NCBI GenBank assembly: GCA_034769895.1
Contig: JAWRYS010000725.1
Location: 1-64,000 of the forward strand
Reading direction: 5' to 3'
DNA from: Magicicada septendecula
Lineage: Eukaryota; Arthropoda; Insecta; Hemiptera; Cicadidae
Length of the DNA: 64,000 nt
The notes beneath the pieces were generated by a model. It had not been told where the DNA came from. It ran no database searches and worked only from the letters and a program-made list of their open reading frames with translations. The position numbers were made by a program, and so were the translations under genes. This document shows, piece by piece, positions 8,571 to 18,597 of this stretch. Numbering within the stretch: position 1 is the stretch's first letter; each line of letters begins with the position of its first letter.

Positions 8571-9322
8571 ATAAACAGTGAATGAACATTTAATTATTTG
8601 AGTTAATGGTATACTAACTTGGCTGATTTATGTAATGAAGTGTGGTAAACAATGAAATATGACGAAAATTTGTATTGGTGTTAAACGTATTGTGTTAAGG
8701 TTATGTTGATACTCTGGTAATGCATCAGCTGATATGCTGTTAACATGTATATTGTATTTTGTGTGACTGATTTTTACAGCTATGAGGGAGTTAATAACAA
8801 CAATAATGTTTTATTTTGATGAATAATTGCTATAAATAAATTTTGTTCTGAAATAAAATAATGCTAGGTAATCAAATGGAGTTAACCTTTTGTGAATAAT
8901 ATAATGAAGAAACTTAGTGTTTTGATTGTAATGTAGTTAAAATTTATGTGAGAGAATGTTATTAATGCAAAATCATTTTGAATACAATGTAATCAAAGTA
9001 ACGGAAATTGTTTGAACAAATGAGGTAATGAAATTAAATTTGAGTAGGAATTAAATTAATTTAAAATGTGAATGTCAGTAATGAATTTAAATTTATTTTG
9101 ATTTGAATTGTAACATAAATAGTAACCGATTAAAATGAAATGATTTAAATATTTATGCAAGTCAAAAAATTGAAGCTAAAGTGGTCATCTTTGTAAACCC
9201 CATTCGAATTCCAGAAGGAAATGTTTGTGTTGATGCTGAGGTAGTATTTGTAAAACAAATTGTGTATACAACTGATGATGTAACCTGGTACGAATAATAA
9301 ACCTATGTTATATATTTAACTT

Positions 9323-9542
9323 TAGATTCCCCGTGTAAGTGCGGTCATGACCTCACCGGATCATGACCGTGAAAGTAGTTAACTATAGCAAATCATAAAT
9401 TTTAATTGTTATAACCGGCTTATAGTTTGTTTTTGTTTTGTTAACCCGGTGGTTTGTTAAATTTAGTTGGGGGTTATTTTTAGGGGAATCTACCAATTTT
9501 TGAAACTATTGGTGAATATTTTCACCCATATAGGGGTGGTAG
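9323..9542 (+). other. Inverted-repeat cluster in the long-unit 3' region
   Basis: TAGATTCCCC (9323-9332) and GGGGAATCTA (9483-9492) are a perfect 10-bp inverted repeat enclosing a CGGTCATGA hairpin (9342-9350 with 9361-9369). Next come overlapping stems that share bases: ACCAAT/ATTGGT (9492, 9508), GGTGAA/TTCACC (9511, 9521) and CACCC/GGGTG (9523, 9534), all inside CTACC/GGTAG (9490, 9538). Only some can form at once. Confidence 0.5.
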
Positions 9543-9595
9543 TCCATTAGGGGTGTATTCATCATTATCAGTAGGTATGTAATACTGAATTTTAT

Positions 9596-9684
9596 TGTAA
9601 CGCCGAAGCAAGGATGGGGTGGAATAAAAGAAAAAATGTCCACCCCTTCCGCATCAGTCCTTGTGGAAGCAACTGGGCGCTACA
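9596..9684 (+). ncRNA. Nested three-stem RNA element (candidate)
   Basis: TGTA and CGCC (9596-9604) pair with GGCG and TACA (9676-9684), one mismatch apart. Inside, CAAGGA (9609-9614) pairs with TCCTTG (9658-9663), and inside that GGGGTGGA (9616-9623) pairs with TCCACCCC (9639-9646). It is GC-richer than its surroundings. The fold was found by eye; no family is recognised. Confidence 0.4.
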
Positions 9685-9694
9685 GTACAGGGGA

Positions 9695-9790
9695 GGTCAT
9701 AGTGAGTGTGGATGGGGTGTGACCAAGTTACAGGCCACAAGAGATGTGGTTTACGGCTAGGATGAGGCCGGCGATGGCCAAGACGCCTAG
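9695..9790 (+). other. Second hairpin group in the long-unit 3' region
   Basis: Three local stems follow the nested element: GGTCA/TGACC (9695, 9720), CCACA/TGTGG around AGAGA (9735, 9745), and CTAGG/CCTAG (9757, 9786) enclosing GGCC/GGCC. Confidence 0.35.
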
Positions 9791-9807
9791 TGCAGAACAC
9801 AGCAAAT

Positions 9808-9852
9808 TGTAACGGGTATCAGGGGTTAAGGGTAGGGGGGATGTAAAAAAAA
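9808..9852 (+). other. LTR-start-like sequence with four G runs and an A tract
   Basis: TGTAACGGGTATCAGGGG resembles the LTR start (TGTAACGGGACATATCAGGG) with a 3-nt gap. Runs of 3, 4, 3 and 6 G with loops of 5, 4 and 2 nt (9814-9840) fit a G-quadruplex motif, followed by a poly-A run of variable length. It could be an internal purine-rich priming site or a remnant of an LTR edge; both are inferred. Confidence 0.4.
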
Positions 9853-10258
9853 AAATTAGCATAAGACTGCGTTGTGAGTTGATAATAAAGTATTTTTGTG
9901 TGTATAACCTGTATTTTATAGTAAGATTGTTATGATTTATTTGCATTTTATGTAATCAATTTGTACTTTTGGCGGGGAACAGTGTTTTGTTAGGGGAGAA
10001 AATTACCAAGGTATATAACATGTATGGGATTTTTTATGTATTCGATGTAAGTAGATAGTAAGTTTATATTGCTATGTAGACATTGTATTTTCTATAGTCA
10101 AGCTACCGGTTTATTTGAAATCAATGTAAAATGTTTAAATCTTGGTAATTAAATTAAGTTGAGGTAATTAGGTACACTCAAAGGGGAATATTTGTTTCAA
10201 TGTAGCCATAGGAATGTTTATTATGTTGTATCCTGTTTAAGAGTGATGACTAAAAGAA

Positions 10259-10306
10259 TCCAGTACTTTGCAAAAAATCAAACCAGTACTTTGTTAATTA
10301 CCAGTA
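10259..10306 (+). repeat. CCAGTAC direct repeats
   Basis: CCAGTACTTTG occurs twice 23 bp apart, and a third ACCAGTAC follows 17-18 bp later. The cluster is kept in long and short units, about 310 bp upstream of the polypurine tract. Regularly spaced copies suggest a protein-binding site, but none is identified. Confidence 0.4.
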
Positions 10307-10377
10307 CAACCAAGAGGAAACGAATCAGTTGGGGATATGGAATAATGGCAGGCCGCCTAGTGATATTTTAATTGAAT

Positions 10378-10555
10378 GTTTCAGAGTCAGGTGATACTGT
10401 GGTGACGTGCCTGTCTGATTTTATGGTGTTGGGATCTCGAGCCGAGAAGTCCAGTAAGGTCGGATAGGTGCAGCCACAGCCACCGGACTAGGAGGGTAAA
10501 TACCCATGATTTTAGTAAAGAGTTAAGGGGGGTTGCAGCGCTATATCCTCGCTGA
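10378..10555 (+). other. Hairpin chain upstream of the polypurine tract
   Basis: Successive local stems, given here with their order from the U1-U2 boundary copy (5366-5540): TCAGA..CAGG/CCTG.TCTGA, TCTCG/CGAGA (5421, 5429), AGTCC/GGACT enclosing GGTG/CACC (5434, 5471), GGGTA/TACCC (5480, 5487) and CAGCG/CGCTG (5522, 5536). In D-type units CAGCG becomes CGGCG, which still pairs as a G-U wobble, and the GGGTA/TACCC loop changes while the stem stays. Confidence 0.45.
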
Positions 10556-10620
10556 TCCTCTTAGATTTTAGGCAATGAGTTTTTATGCTTCGGCATAAAA
10601 CCTCTTATTGGGGGGGGTAC

Positions 10621-11710
10621 TGTAACGGGACATATCAGGGACGGGAATTAATTTTAATAATTGAACATAATTCAAAAAGCAGTCAGGGTTCACCTTTGGT
10701 GTATCTCGTTTTAACCAACTACACATACAATGTTATTGAAAGTTGTTTATGTCTAGACAGCCCGGCTAGACGTATTACGTAACCACTTGCAACTCAGTCT
10801 CTCTGTGAATTACAGAAAGAATGAGTAATTGCCATAAGCCAGTTTGCATCAGGCGATCGTAGTAGTAGTCATCGTTGGACCAGCCAAGTAGACAGCAGAG
10901 CCGCGCGGGCGGGGCAGTAAAGAAGCGCGCGGTTCTAATCACTATTAATCTGTGCGAGCGAGTGAGTTACATCAGCAGACAAAATGTTATAAAAACGTAA
11001 TCTAAAATAATACTGTTTGTACAGCTCACAGTGAAAAACTTATAAACGTTTGAAATAACAGTTCGGAGTGATCAGTGAAACAGCGAACAACACGTGGCGG
11101 TGGTGAAACTGTTTGGAACACCGTAGATTGGTTAAGTACCACTCATAAACTACCAAATAAATTTTATAAACATATGAAATAAATACGGATAAAGAGCTCT
11201 AATAACGGGGGATAAATATAAAAATGTAAAAGAGTGATAGCGTGCGTGAGACAAAGTACTGGGTCATAACTCATATTAAGTAACTTGTTATAGCCATATA
11301 AGAATAGTAATCGTAAGAATTGTTTCATTATTATTTGGTATACTGAAATAACTTTATATGTTGTTTTCATTCAACAAAACAAAAAACTTTTAATCGATGT
11401 ATTAGTTGACAAGAGGAGAATTTCAGACGTTATTATATAGGTGTAGAACATATCGTAATTTCATTCAATAAAAGATAAATAAGTTGTTTCAGTCAGCATA
11501 ATATGTGTTAGCTTTATGATTTCGAAACACTACCCAGATAATCCCTCTGCAACTTTTTTTGTCTACACGACCCTGGACGGAGAACTAAGGTAAGAAAAAG
11601 AAATTTTGATAAACTTAGTAAGTTTTATTAACTCATAAAAAGACGCAAAGTCTCAGTGGCTCCGAACTACGGACTCGATTTTAGTAACTGAAATAAATTC
11701 AATTGTTTCA
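10621..11710 (+). repeat. LTR of U3
   Basis: 1,090 bp, TG...CA. Polypurine tract 10610-10620, primer site core 11712-11723. Carries CAGCAGAC, shared only with U1. Confidence 0.7.
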
Positions 11711-11862
11711 ATGGCGCCCGAACTTTGGGACGATTTGTATGATTTATTATAATCATACGAATTGGACCTAATGTAAGTTGCAGAAAGGGGTTATTTGGGA
11801 GTGGGAGCGGTTGTGTAGGTTAGAGAGCATAACCGTATATGTAAAAAACAATAATATACAAA

Positions 11863-12237
11863 ATGGAAAATAAGAATAAAATTAATCTGACTGACTCGAC
11901 AGTTACGAGTGAGTCAGGAGGTTGCTTAACTCCAATTACAGTCCAAGAAAATGTTCTAACTGAATCAGCTGTTGCGAATGATTCGGGGTTGGAGACGACT
12001 CCAAGCCCAATAAATGAAAATAATGTAACACAATCTGTAGTAATTAGTGAGGCGGGAGCAAAATCTACTCCCGTAGCGACTAGAATAAACGAAAGAGAAT
12101 TGGCAATAGATGATCTATTTAACTTTATAAAAAGTAGTTTCAAGGAACAGCAAAGTAATTTTGATGAAATGAAAAGTGATAATGATGTTAAGTTTAATGA
12201 ACTAAGCAGTAGTGTCAAAGAAGTAAATATAATTTGA
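11863..12237 (+). CDS. Gag-like segment 1, U3 copy
   Basis: Intact; D84 in place of the commoner Y84 (AIDDLF). Confidence 0.55.
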   Translation: MENKNKINLTDSTVTSESGGCLTPITVQENVLTESAVANDSGLETTPSPINENNVTQSVVISEAGAKSTPVATRINERELAIDDLFNFIKSSFKEQQSNFDEMKSDNDVKFNELSSSVKEVNII

Positions 12238-12896
12238 ATAATAAAGTTGATGCATTAAGTAGTGACATAAATGCAAAATTGAATGAAGTGAGTAATAATG
12301 TAAATGAACAAAAAATTAAATGTGAAAGTAGTTTTAATGAATTAAATAAACGCTTTGATATAAATGATGTTAGATTTGATGAACTAAAGAGCGATATTAA
12401 TAATATGAAACTACAAAATGTTAACGTTGATAAGCGGTTAAATAATATTGATGAACGTTTTCAGACAATTATAAAAAGAATGAAAGATGATGTAGATGAT
12501 ATTAGAAAAAGAATGGAGAGTAGAGAAAGTAAAATAAACGTGTTAAGGGGTTTTAATATTGAAAATCGTAGTAACGAGATATTAGAGAATAAAACAATCG
12601 GTTCTGATAATGAAGACAATGAGACTATATGTGGTAATGAGAATATAAACAAGGAAGCAACAGTTAACAAGGTAAGTGAAAATAATGGAAATACAAATAA
12701 TAATGGTGTTAGTTTAAGCGTAAAACAAGTGACAGTGAATAAGGTGAGTAACAAGGTTAATTATGATGTTAAACAAGTATTTGAAAAGGTTGTATCTAAG
12801 AATGATACGGTAAATAGTGATAATGAAAATAGAATGAGAGATGAAGTTAATTATGGAGTGTTAGTTAAGTGTTTACGAGTTAGAAAGGGAGTATAG
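12234..12896 (+). CDS. Gag-like segment 2, U3 copy
   Basis: Intact; same predicted residues as U2 in this segment, with one silent C-to-T change near 12339. Confidence 0.5.
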   Translation: MNNKVDALSSDINAKLNEVSNNVNEQKIKCESSFNELNKRFDINDVRFDELKSDINNMKLQNVNVDKRLNNIDERFQTIIKRMKDDVDDIRKRMESRESKINVLRGFNIENRSNEILENKTIGSDNEDNETICGNENINKEATVNKVSENNGNTNNNGVSLSVKQVTVNKVSNKVNYDVKQVFEKVVSKNDTVNSDNENRMRDEVNYGVLVKCLRVRKGV

Positions 12897-13584
12897 AGAT
12901 AGGTTAAATGTAGAGAGTGAACAGAGGGCAAATTTTTCCCGTAATGTCAGTGAAGCAGAGACTTCATTAGTGTTTTTGGAGGACGAGAGTTCCTCGATAG
13001 TTTTTGTAGAAGACAAAAGGTCTTCAAAATGTCCTGTGGTTTTTAGTGTATCTGGTAAGGCCAGATGGTGTTTAGATAATTTTGCTGTATTGCCCTCTGT
13101 GTTGAGTGACAATGTGACATTGGGTTGGGAAAGGGATAATAACAAGAAAAATAGAGTGATAGAGATATTTAAGTTAACTAGAGGTTATAAAGGGTTGGCT
13201 GAGAAGTTCAATAATGAGAGAATTATTATAAATAATAGAGACTTACCTTGTGTAGTAGCAAACGATGATTATGTTGAGGCTGATAATAACAAACACTTAC
13301 CTGTTGTGAGAATCAGCGTACTAGTAATAGCTGATGAATATAGTAAGGAATGCATAAACTATTTAACTGAGACAGAAACTACTGATGGAGACTTAACCAT
13401 ACCCGATGTAGACATGGCTTATGATAAAATAACAATGGGGGAGAACCCTGGGAATTATTATTATGGTATAATGGAAAAAACAAATTTTTATGGTTATTCA
13501 ATTAACAATAGGAATATAATGAATTTAAATAAAAATGAATTGTGTATATTCGACATAAGACTAATTTTCGATGATGGTGGTTAG
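12865..13584 (+). CDS. Gag-like segment 3, U3 copy
   Basis: Intact; subtype A residues SSSIVFVEDK and KFNNER. Confidence 0.5.
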   Translation, partial: LSVYELEREYRDRLNVESEQRANFSRNVSEAETSLVFLEDESSSIVFVEDKRSSKCPVVFSVSGKARWCLDNFAVLPSVLSDNVTLGWERDNNKKNRVIEIFKLTRGYKGLAEKFNNERIIINNRDLPCVVANDDYVEADNNKHLPVVRISVLVIADEYSKECINYLTETETTDGDLTIPDVDMAYDKITMGENPGNYYYGIMEKTNFYGYSINNRNIMNLNKNELCIFDIRLIFDDGG

Positions 13585-15622
13585 ATAAACAGTGAATGAA
13601 CATTTAATTATTTGAGTTAATGGTATACTAACTTGGCTGATTTATGTAATGAAGTGTGGTAAACAATGAAATATGACGAAAATTTGTATTGGTGTTAAAC
13701 GTATTGTGTTAAGGTTATGTTGATACTCTGGTAATGCATCAGCTGATATGCTGTTAACATGTATATTGTATTTTGTGTGACTGATTTTTACAGCTATGAG
13801 GGAGTTAATAACAACAATAATGTTTTATTTTGATGAATAATTGCTATAAATAAATTTTGTTCTGAAATAAAATAATGCTAGGTAATCAAATGGAGTTAAC
13901 CTTTTGTGAATAATATAATGAAGAAACTTAGTGTTTTGATTGTAATGTAGTTAAAATTTATGTGAGAGAATGTTATTAATGCAAAATCATTTTGAATACA
14001 ATGTAATCAAAGTAACGGAAATTGTTTGAACAAATGAGGTAATGAAATTAAATTTGAGTAGGAATTAAATTAATTTAAAATGTGAATGTCAGTAATGAAT
14101 TTAAATTTATTTTGATTTGAATTGTAACATAAATAGTAACCGATTAAAATGAAATGATTTAAATATTTATGCAAGTCAAAAAATTGAAGCTAAAGTGGTC
14201 ATCTTTGTAAACCCCATTCGAATTACAGAAGGAAATGTTTGTGTTGATGCTGAGGTAGTATTTGTAAAACAAATTGTGTATACAACTGATGATGTAACCT
14301 GGTACGAATAATAAACCTATGTTATATATTTAACTTTAGATTCCCCGTGTAAGTGCGGTCATGACCTCACCGGATCATGACCGTGAAAGTAGTTAACTAT
14401 AGCAAATCATAAATTTTAATTGTTATAACCGGCTTATAGTTTGTTTTTGTTTTGTTAACCCGGTGGTTTGTTAAATTTAGTTGGGGGTTATTTTTAGGGG
14501 AATCTACCAATTTTTGAAACTATTGGTGAATATTTTCACCCATATAGGGGTGGTAGTCCATTAGGGGTGTATTCATCATTATCAGTAGGTATGTAATACT
14601 GAATTTTATTGTAACGCCGAAGCAAGGATGGGGTGGAATAAAAGAAAAAATGTCCACCCCTTCCGCATCAGTCCTTGTGGAAGCAACTGGGCGCTACAGT
14701 ACAGGGGAGGTCATAGTGAGTGTGGATGGGGTGTGACCAAGTTACAGGCCACAAGAGATGTGGTTTACGGCTAGGATGAGGCCGGCGATGGCCAAGACGC
14801 CTAGTGCAGAACACAGCAAATTGTAACGGGTATCAGGGGTTAAGGGTAGGGGGGATGTAAAAAAAAAATTAGCATAAGACTGCGTTGTGAGTTGATAATA
14901 AAGTATTTTTGTGTGTATAACCTGTATTTTATAGTAAGATTGTTATGATTTATTTGCATTTTATGTAATCAATTTGTACTTTTGGCGGGGAACAGTGTTT
15001 TGTTAGGGGAGAAAATTACCAAGGTATATAACATGTATGGGATTTTTTATGTATTCGATGTAAGTAGATAGTAAGTTTATATTGCTATGTAGACATTGTA
15101 TTTTCTATAGTCAAGCTACCGGTTTATTTGAAATCAATGTAAAATGTTTAAATCTTGGTAATTAAATTAAGTTGAGGTAATTAGGTACACTCAAAGGGGA
15201 ATATTTGTTTCAATGTAGCCATAGGAATGTTTATTATGTTGTATCCTGTTTAAGAGTGATGACTAAAAGAATCCAGTACTTTGCAAAAAATCAAACCAGT
15301 ACTTTGTTAATTACCAGTACAACCAAGAGGAAACAAATCAGTTGGGGATATGGAATAATGGCAGGCCGCCTAGTGATATTTTAATTGAATGTTTCAGAGT
15401 CAGGTGATACTGTGGTGACGTGCCTGTCTGATTTTATGGTGTTGGGATCTCGAGCCGAGAAGTCCAGTAAGGTCGGATAGGTGCAGCCACAGCCACCGGA
15501 CTAGGAGGGTAAATACCCATGATTTTAGTAAAGAGTTAAGGGGGGTTGCAGCGCTATATCCTCGCTGATCCTCTTAGATTTTAGGCAATGAGTTTTTATG
15601 CTTCGGCATAAAACCTCTTATT
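13585..15622 (+). other. 3' non-coding region of U3 (long form)
   Basis: Same order of elements as in U2; GAATTACAG instead of the EcoRI-type site. Confidence 0.6.
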
Positions 15623-15633
15623 GGGGGGGGTAC

Positions 15634-16723
15634 TGTAACGGGACATATCAGGGACGGGAATTAATTTTAATAATTGAACATAATTCAAAAAGCAGTCAGG
15701 GTTCACCTTTGGTGTATCTCGTTTTAACCAACTACACATACAATGTTATTGAAAGTTGTTTATGTCTAGACAGCCCGGCTAGACGTATTACGTAACCACT
15801 TGCAACTCAGTCTCTCTGTGAATTACAGAAAGAATGAGTAATTGCCATAAGCCAGTTTGCATCAGGCGATCGTAATAGTAGTCATCGTTGGACCAGCCAA
15901 GTAGACAGCAGAGCCGCGCGGGCGGGGCAGTAAAGAAGCGCGCGGTTCTAATCACTATTAATCTGTGCGAGCGAGTGAGTTACATCAGCCGACAAAATGT
16001 TATAAAAACGTAATCTAAAATAATACTGTTTGTACAGCTCACAGTGAAAAACTTATAAACGTTTGAAATAACAGTTCGGAGTGATCAGTGAAACAGCGAA
16101 CAACACGTGGCGGTGGTGAAACTGTTTGGAACACCGTAGATTGGTTAAGTACCACTCATAAACTACCAAATAAATTTTATAAACATATGAAATAAATACG
16201 GATAAAGAGCTCTAATAACGGGGGATAAATATAAAAATGTAAAAGAGTGATAGCGTGCGTGACACAAAGTACTGGGTCATAACTCATATTAAGTAACTTG
16301 TTATAGCCATATAAGAATAGTAATCGTAAGAATTGTTTCATTATTATTTGGTATACTGAAATAACTTTATATGTTGTTTTCATTCAACAAAACAAAAAAC
16401 TTTTAATCGATGTATTAGTTGACAAGAGGAGAATTTCAGACGTTATTATATAGGTGTAGAACATATCGTAATTTCATTCAATAAAAGATAAATAAGTTGT
16501 TTCAGTCAGCATAATATGTGTTAGCTTTATGATTTCGAAACACTACCCAGATAATCCCTCTGCAACTTTTTTTGTCTACACGACCCTGGACGGAGAACTA
16601 AGGTAAGAAAAAGAAATTTTGATAAACTTAGTAAGTTTTATTAACTCATAAAAAGACGCAAAGTCTCAGTGGCTCCGAACTACGGACTCGATTTTAGTAA
16701 CTGAAATAAATTCAATTGTTTCA
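15634..16723 (+). repeat. LTR of U4
   Basis: 1,090 bp, TG...CA. Polypurine tract 15623-15633, primer site core 16725-16736. GACACAAAG variant. Confidence 0.7.
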
Positions 16724-16875
16724 ATGGCGCCCGAACTTTGGGACGATTTGTATGATTTATTATAATCATACGAATTGGACCTAATGTAAGTTGCAGAAAG
16801 GGGTTATTTGGGAGTGGGAGCGGTTGTGTAGGTTAGAGAGCATAACCGTATATGTAAAAAACAATAATATACAAA

Positions 16876-17250
16876 ATGGAAAATAAGAATAAAATTAATC
16901 TGACTGACTCGACAGTTACGAGTGAGTCAGGAGGTTGCTTAACTCCAATTACAGTCCAAGAAAATGTTCTAACTGAATCAGCTGTTGCGAATGATTCGGG
17001 GTTGGAGACGACTCCAAGCCCAATAAATGAAAATAATGTAACACAATCTGTAGTAATTAGTGAGGCGGGAGCAAAATCTACTCCCGTAGCGACTAGAATA
17101 AACGAAAGAGAATTGGCAATAGATTATCTATTTAACTTTATAAAAAGTAGTTTCAAGGAACAGCAAAGTAATTTTGATGAAATGAAAAGTGATAATGATG
17201 TTAAGTTTAATGAACTAAGCAGTAGTGTCAAAGAAGTAAATATAATTTGA
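16876..17250 (+). CDS. Gag-like segment 1, U4 copy
   Basis: Intact; Y84 and L85 (AIDYLF), the commonest form. Confidence 0.55.
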   Translation: MENKNKINLTDSTVTSESGGCLTPITVQENVLTESAVANDSGLETTPSPINENNVTQSVVISEAGAKSTPVATRINERELAIDYLFNFIKSSFKEQQSNFDEMKSDNDVKFNELSSSVKEVNII

Positions 17251-17909
17251 ATAATAAAGTTGATGCATTAAGTAGTGACATAAATGCAAAATTGAATGAA
17301 GTGAGTAATAATGTAAATGAACAAAAAATTAAATGTGAAAGTAGTTTTAACGAATTAAATAAACGCTTTGATATAAATGATGTTAGATTTGATGAACTAA
17401 AGAGCGATATTAATAATATGAAACTACAAAATGTTAACGTTGATAAGCGGTTAAATAATATTGATGAACGTTTTCAGACAATTATAAAAAGAATGAAAGA
17501 TGATGTAGATGATATTAGAAAAAGAATGGAGAGTAGAGAAAGTAAAATAAACGTGTTAAGGGGTTTTAATATTGAAAATCGTAGTAACGAGATATTAGAG
17601 AATAAAACAATCGGTTCTGATAATGAAGACAATGAGACTATATGTGGTAATGAGAATATAAACAAGGAAGCAACAGTTAACAAGGTAAGTGAAAATAATG
17701 GAAATACAAATAATAATGGTGTTAGTTTAAGCGTAAAACAAGTGACAGTGAATAAGGTGAGTAACAAGGTTAATTATGATGTTAAACAAGTATTTGAAAA
17801 GGTTGTATCTAAGAATGATACGGTAAATAGTGATAATGAAAATAGAATGAGAGATGAAGTTAATTATGGAGTGTTAGTTAAGTGTTTACGAGTTAGAAAG
17901 GGAGTATAG
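17247..17909 (+). CDS. Gag-like segment 2, U4 copy
   Basis: Intact; same predicted residues as U2. Confidence 0.5.
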   Translation: MNNKVDALSSDINAKLNEVSNNVNEQKIKCESSFNELNKRFDINDVRFDELKSDINNMKLQNVNVDKRLNNIDERFQTIIKRMKDDVDDIRKRMESRESKINVLRGFNIENRSNEILENKTIGSDNEDNETICGNENINKEATVNKVSENNGNTNNNGVSLSVKQVTVNKVSNKVNYDVKQVFEKVVSKNDTVNSDNENRMRDEVNYGVLVKCLRVRKGV

Positions 17910-18597
17910 AGATAGGTTAAATGTAGAGAGTGAACAGAGGGCAAATTTTTCCCGTAATGTCAGTGAAGCAGAAACTTCATTAGTGTTTTTGGAGGACGAG
18001 AGTTCCTTGATAGTTTTTGTAGAACACAAAAGGTCTTCAAAATGTCCTGTGGTTTTTAGTGTATCTGGTAAGGCCAGATGGTGTTTAGATAATTTTGCTG
18101 TATTGCCCTCTGTGTTGAGTGACAATGTGACATTGGGTTGGGAAAGGGATAATAACAAGAAAAATAGAGTGATAGAGATATTTAAGTTGACTAGAGGTTA
18201 TAAAGGGTTGGCTGAGAAGTTAAATAATGAGAGAATTATTATAAATAATAGAGACTTACCTTGTGTAGTAGCAAACGATGATTATGTTGAGGCTGATAAT
18301 AACAAACACTTACCTGTTGTGAGAATCAGCGTACTAGTAATAGCTGATGAATATAGGAAGGAATGCATAAACTATTTAACTGAGACAGAAACTACTGATG
18401 GAGACTTAACCATACCCGATGTAGACATGGCTTATGATAAAATAACAATGGGGGAGAACCCTGGGAATTATTATTATGGTATAATGGAAAAAACAAATTT
18501 TTATGGTTATTCAATTAACAATAGGAATATAATGAATTTAAATAAAAATGAATTGTGTATATTCGACATAAGACTAATTTTCGATGATGGTGGTTAG
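17878..18597 (+). CDS. Gag-like segment 3, U4 copy
   Basis: Intact; subtype B residues SSLIVFVEHK, plus a private EYRKEC in place of EYSKEC. Confidence 0.5.
   Translation, partial: LSVYELEREYRDRLNVESEQRANFSRNVSEAETSLVFLEDESSLIVFVEHKRSSKCPVVFSVSGKARWCLDNFAVLPSVLSDNVTLGWERDNNKKNRVIEIFKLTRGYKGLAEKLNNERIIINNRDLPCVVANDDYVEADNNKHLPVVRISVLVIADEYRKECINYLTETETTDGDLTIPDVDMAYDKITMGENPGNYYYGIMEKTNFYGYSINNRNIMNLNKNELCIFDIRLIFDDGG

Larger units (their letters stand above)
8571..10609 (+). other. 3' non-coding region of U2 (long form, reference)
   Basis: About 2 kb without a credible gene; stops are frequent in all frames. The first 700 bp is C-poor on the plus strand. An acceptor-like TGACTGATTTTTACAG ends at 8779. 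Potential RNA structures follow from 9323 to 9840, then the CCAGTAC repeats (10259-10306), the hairpin chain and the UUCG stem. Bases 8653-10126 are what short units lack. Confidence 0.6.
5607..10620 (+). repeat. U2: long unit, subtype B (reference copy)
   Basis: 5,014 bp. Subtype B markers are GACACAAAG in the LTR, SSLIVFVEHK in segment 3 and an EcoRI-type GAATTC at 9206-9211. This copy is used below to describe each site in detail. Confidence 0.9.
10621..15633 (+). repeat. U3: long unit, subtype A
   Basis: 5,013 bp. Same subtype A marker set as U1 and U5, but without the homopolymer losses of U1. Confidence 0.9.

Noticed and set aside
9265..9305. Possible hammerhead ribozyme core (CTGATGA)
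   Set aside because: Stem II would have three pairs, and the following CGAAT does not give the required GAAA; no flanking stems I and III were found.
9728..9946. 72-codon minus-strand frame unique to U2
   Set aside because: Opened only by one extra A in the poly-A run.
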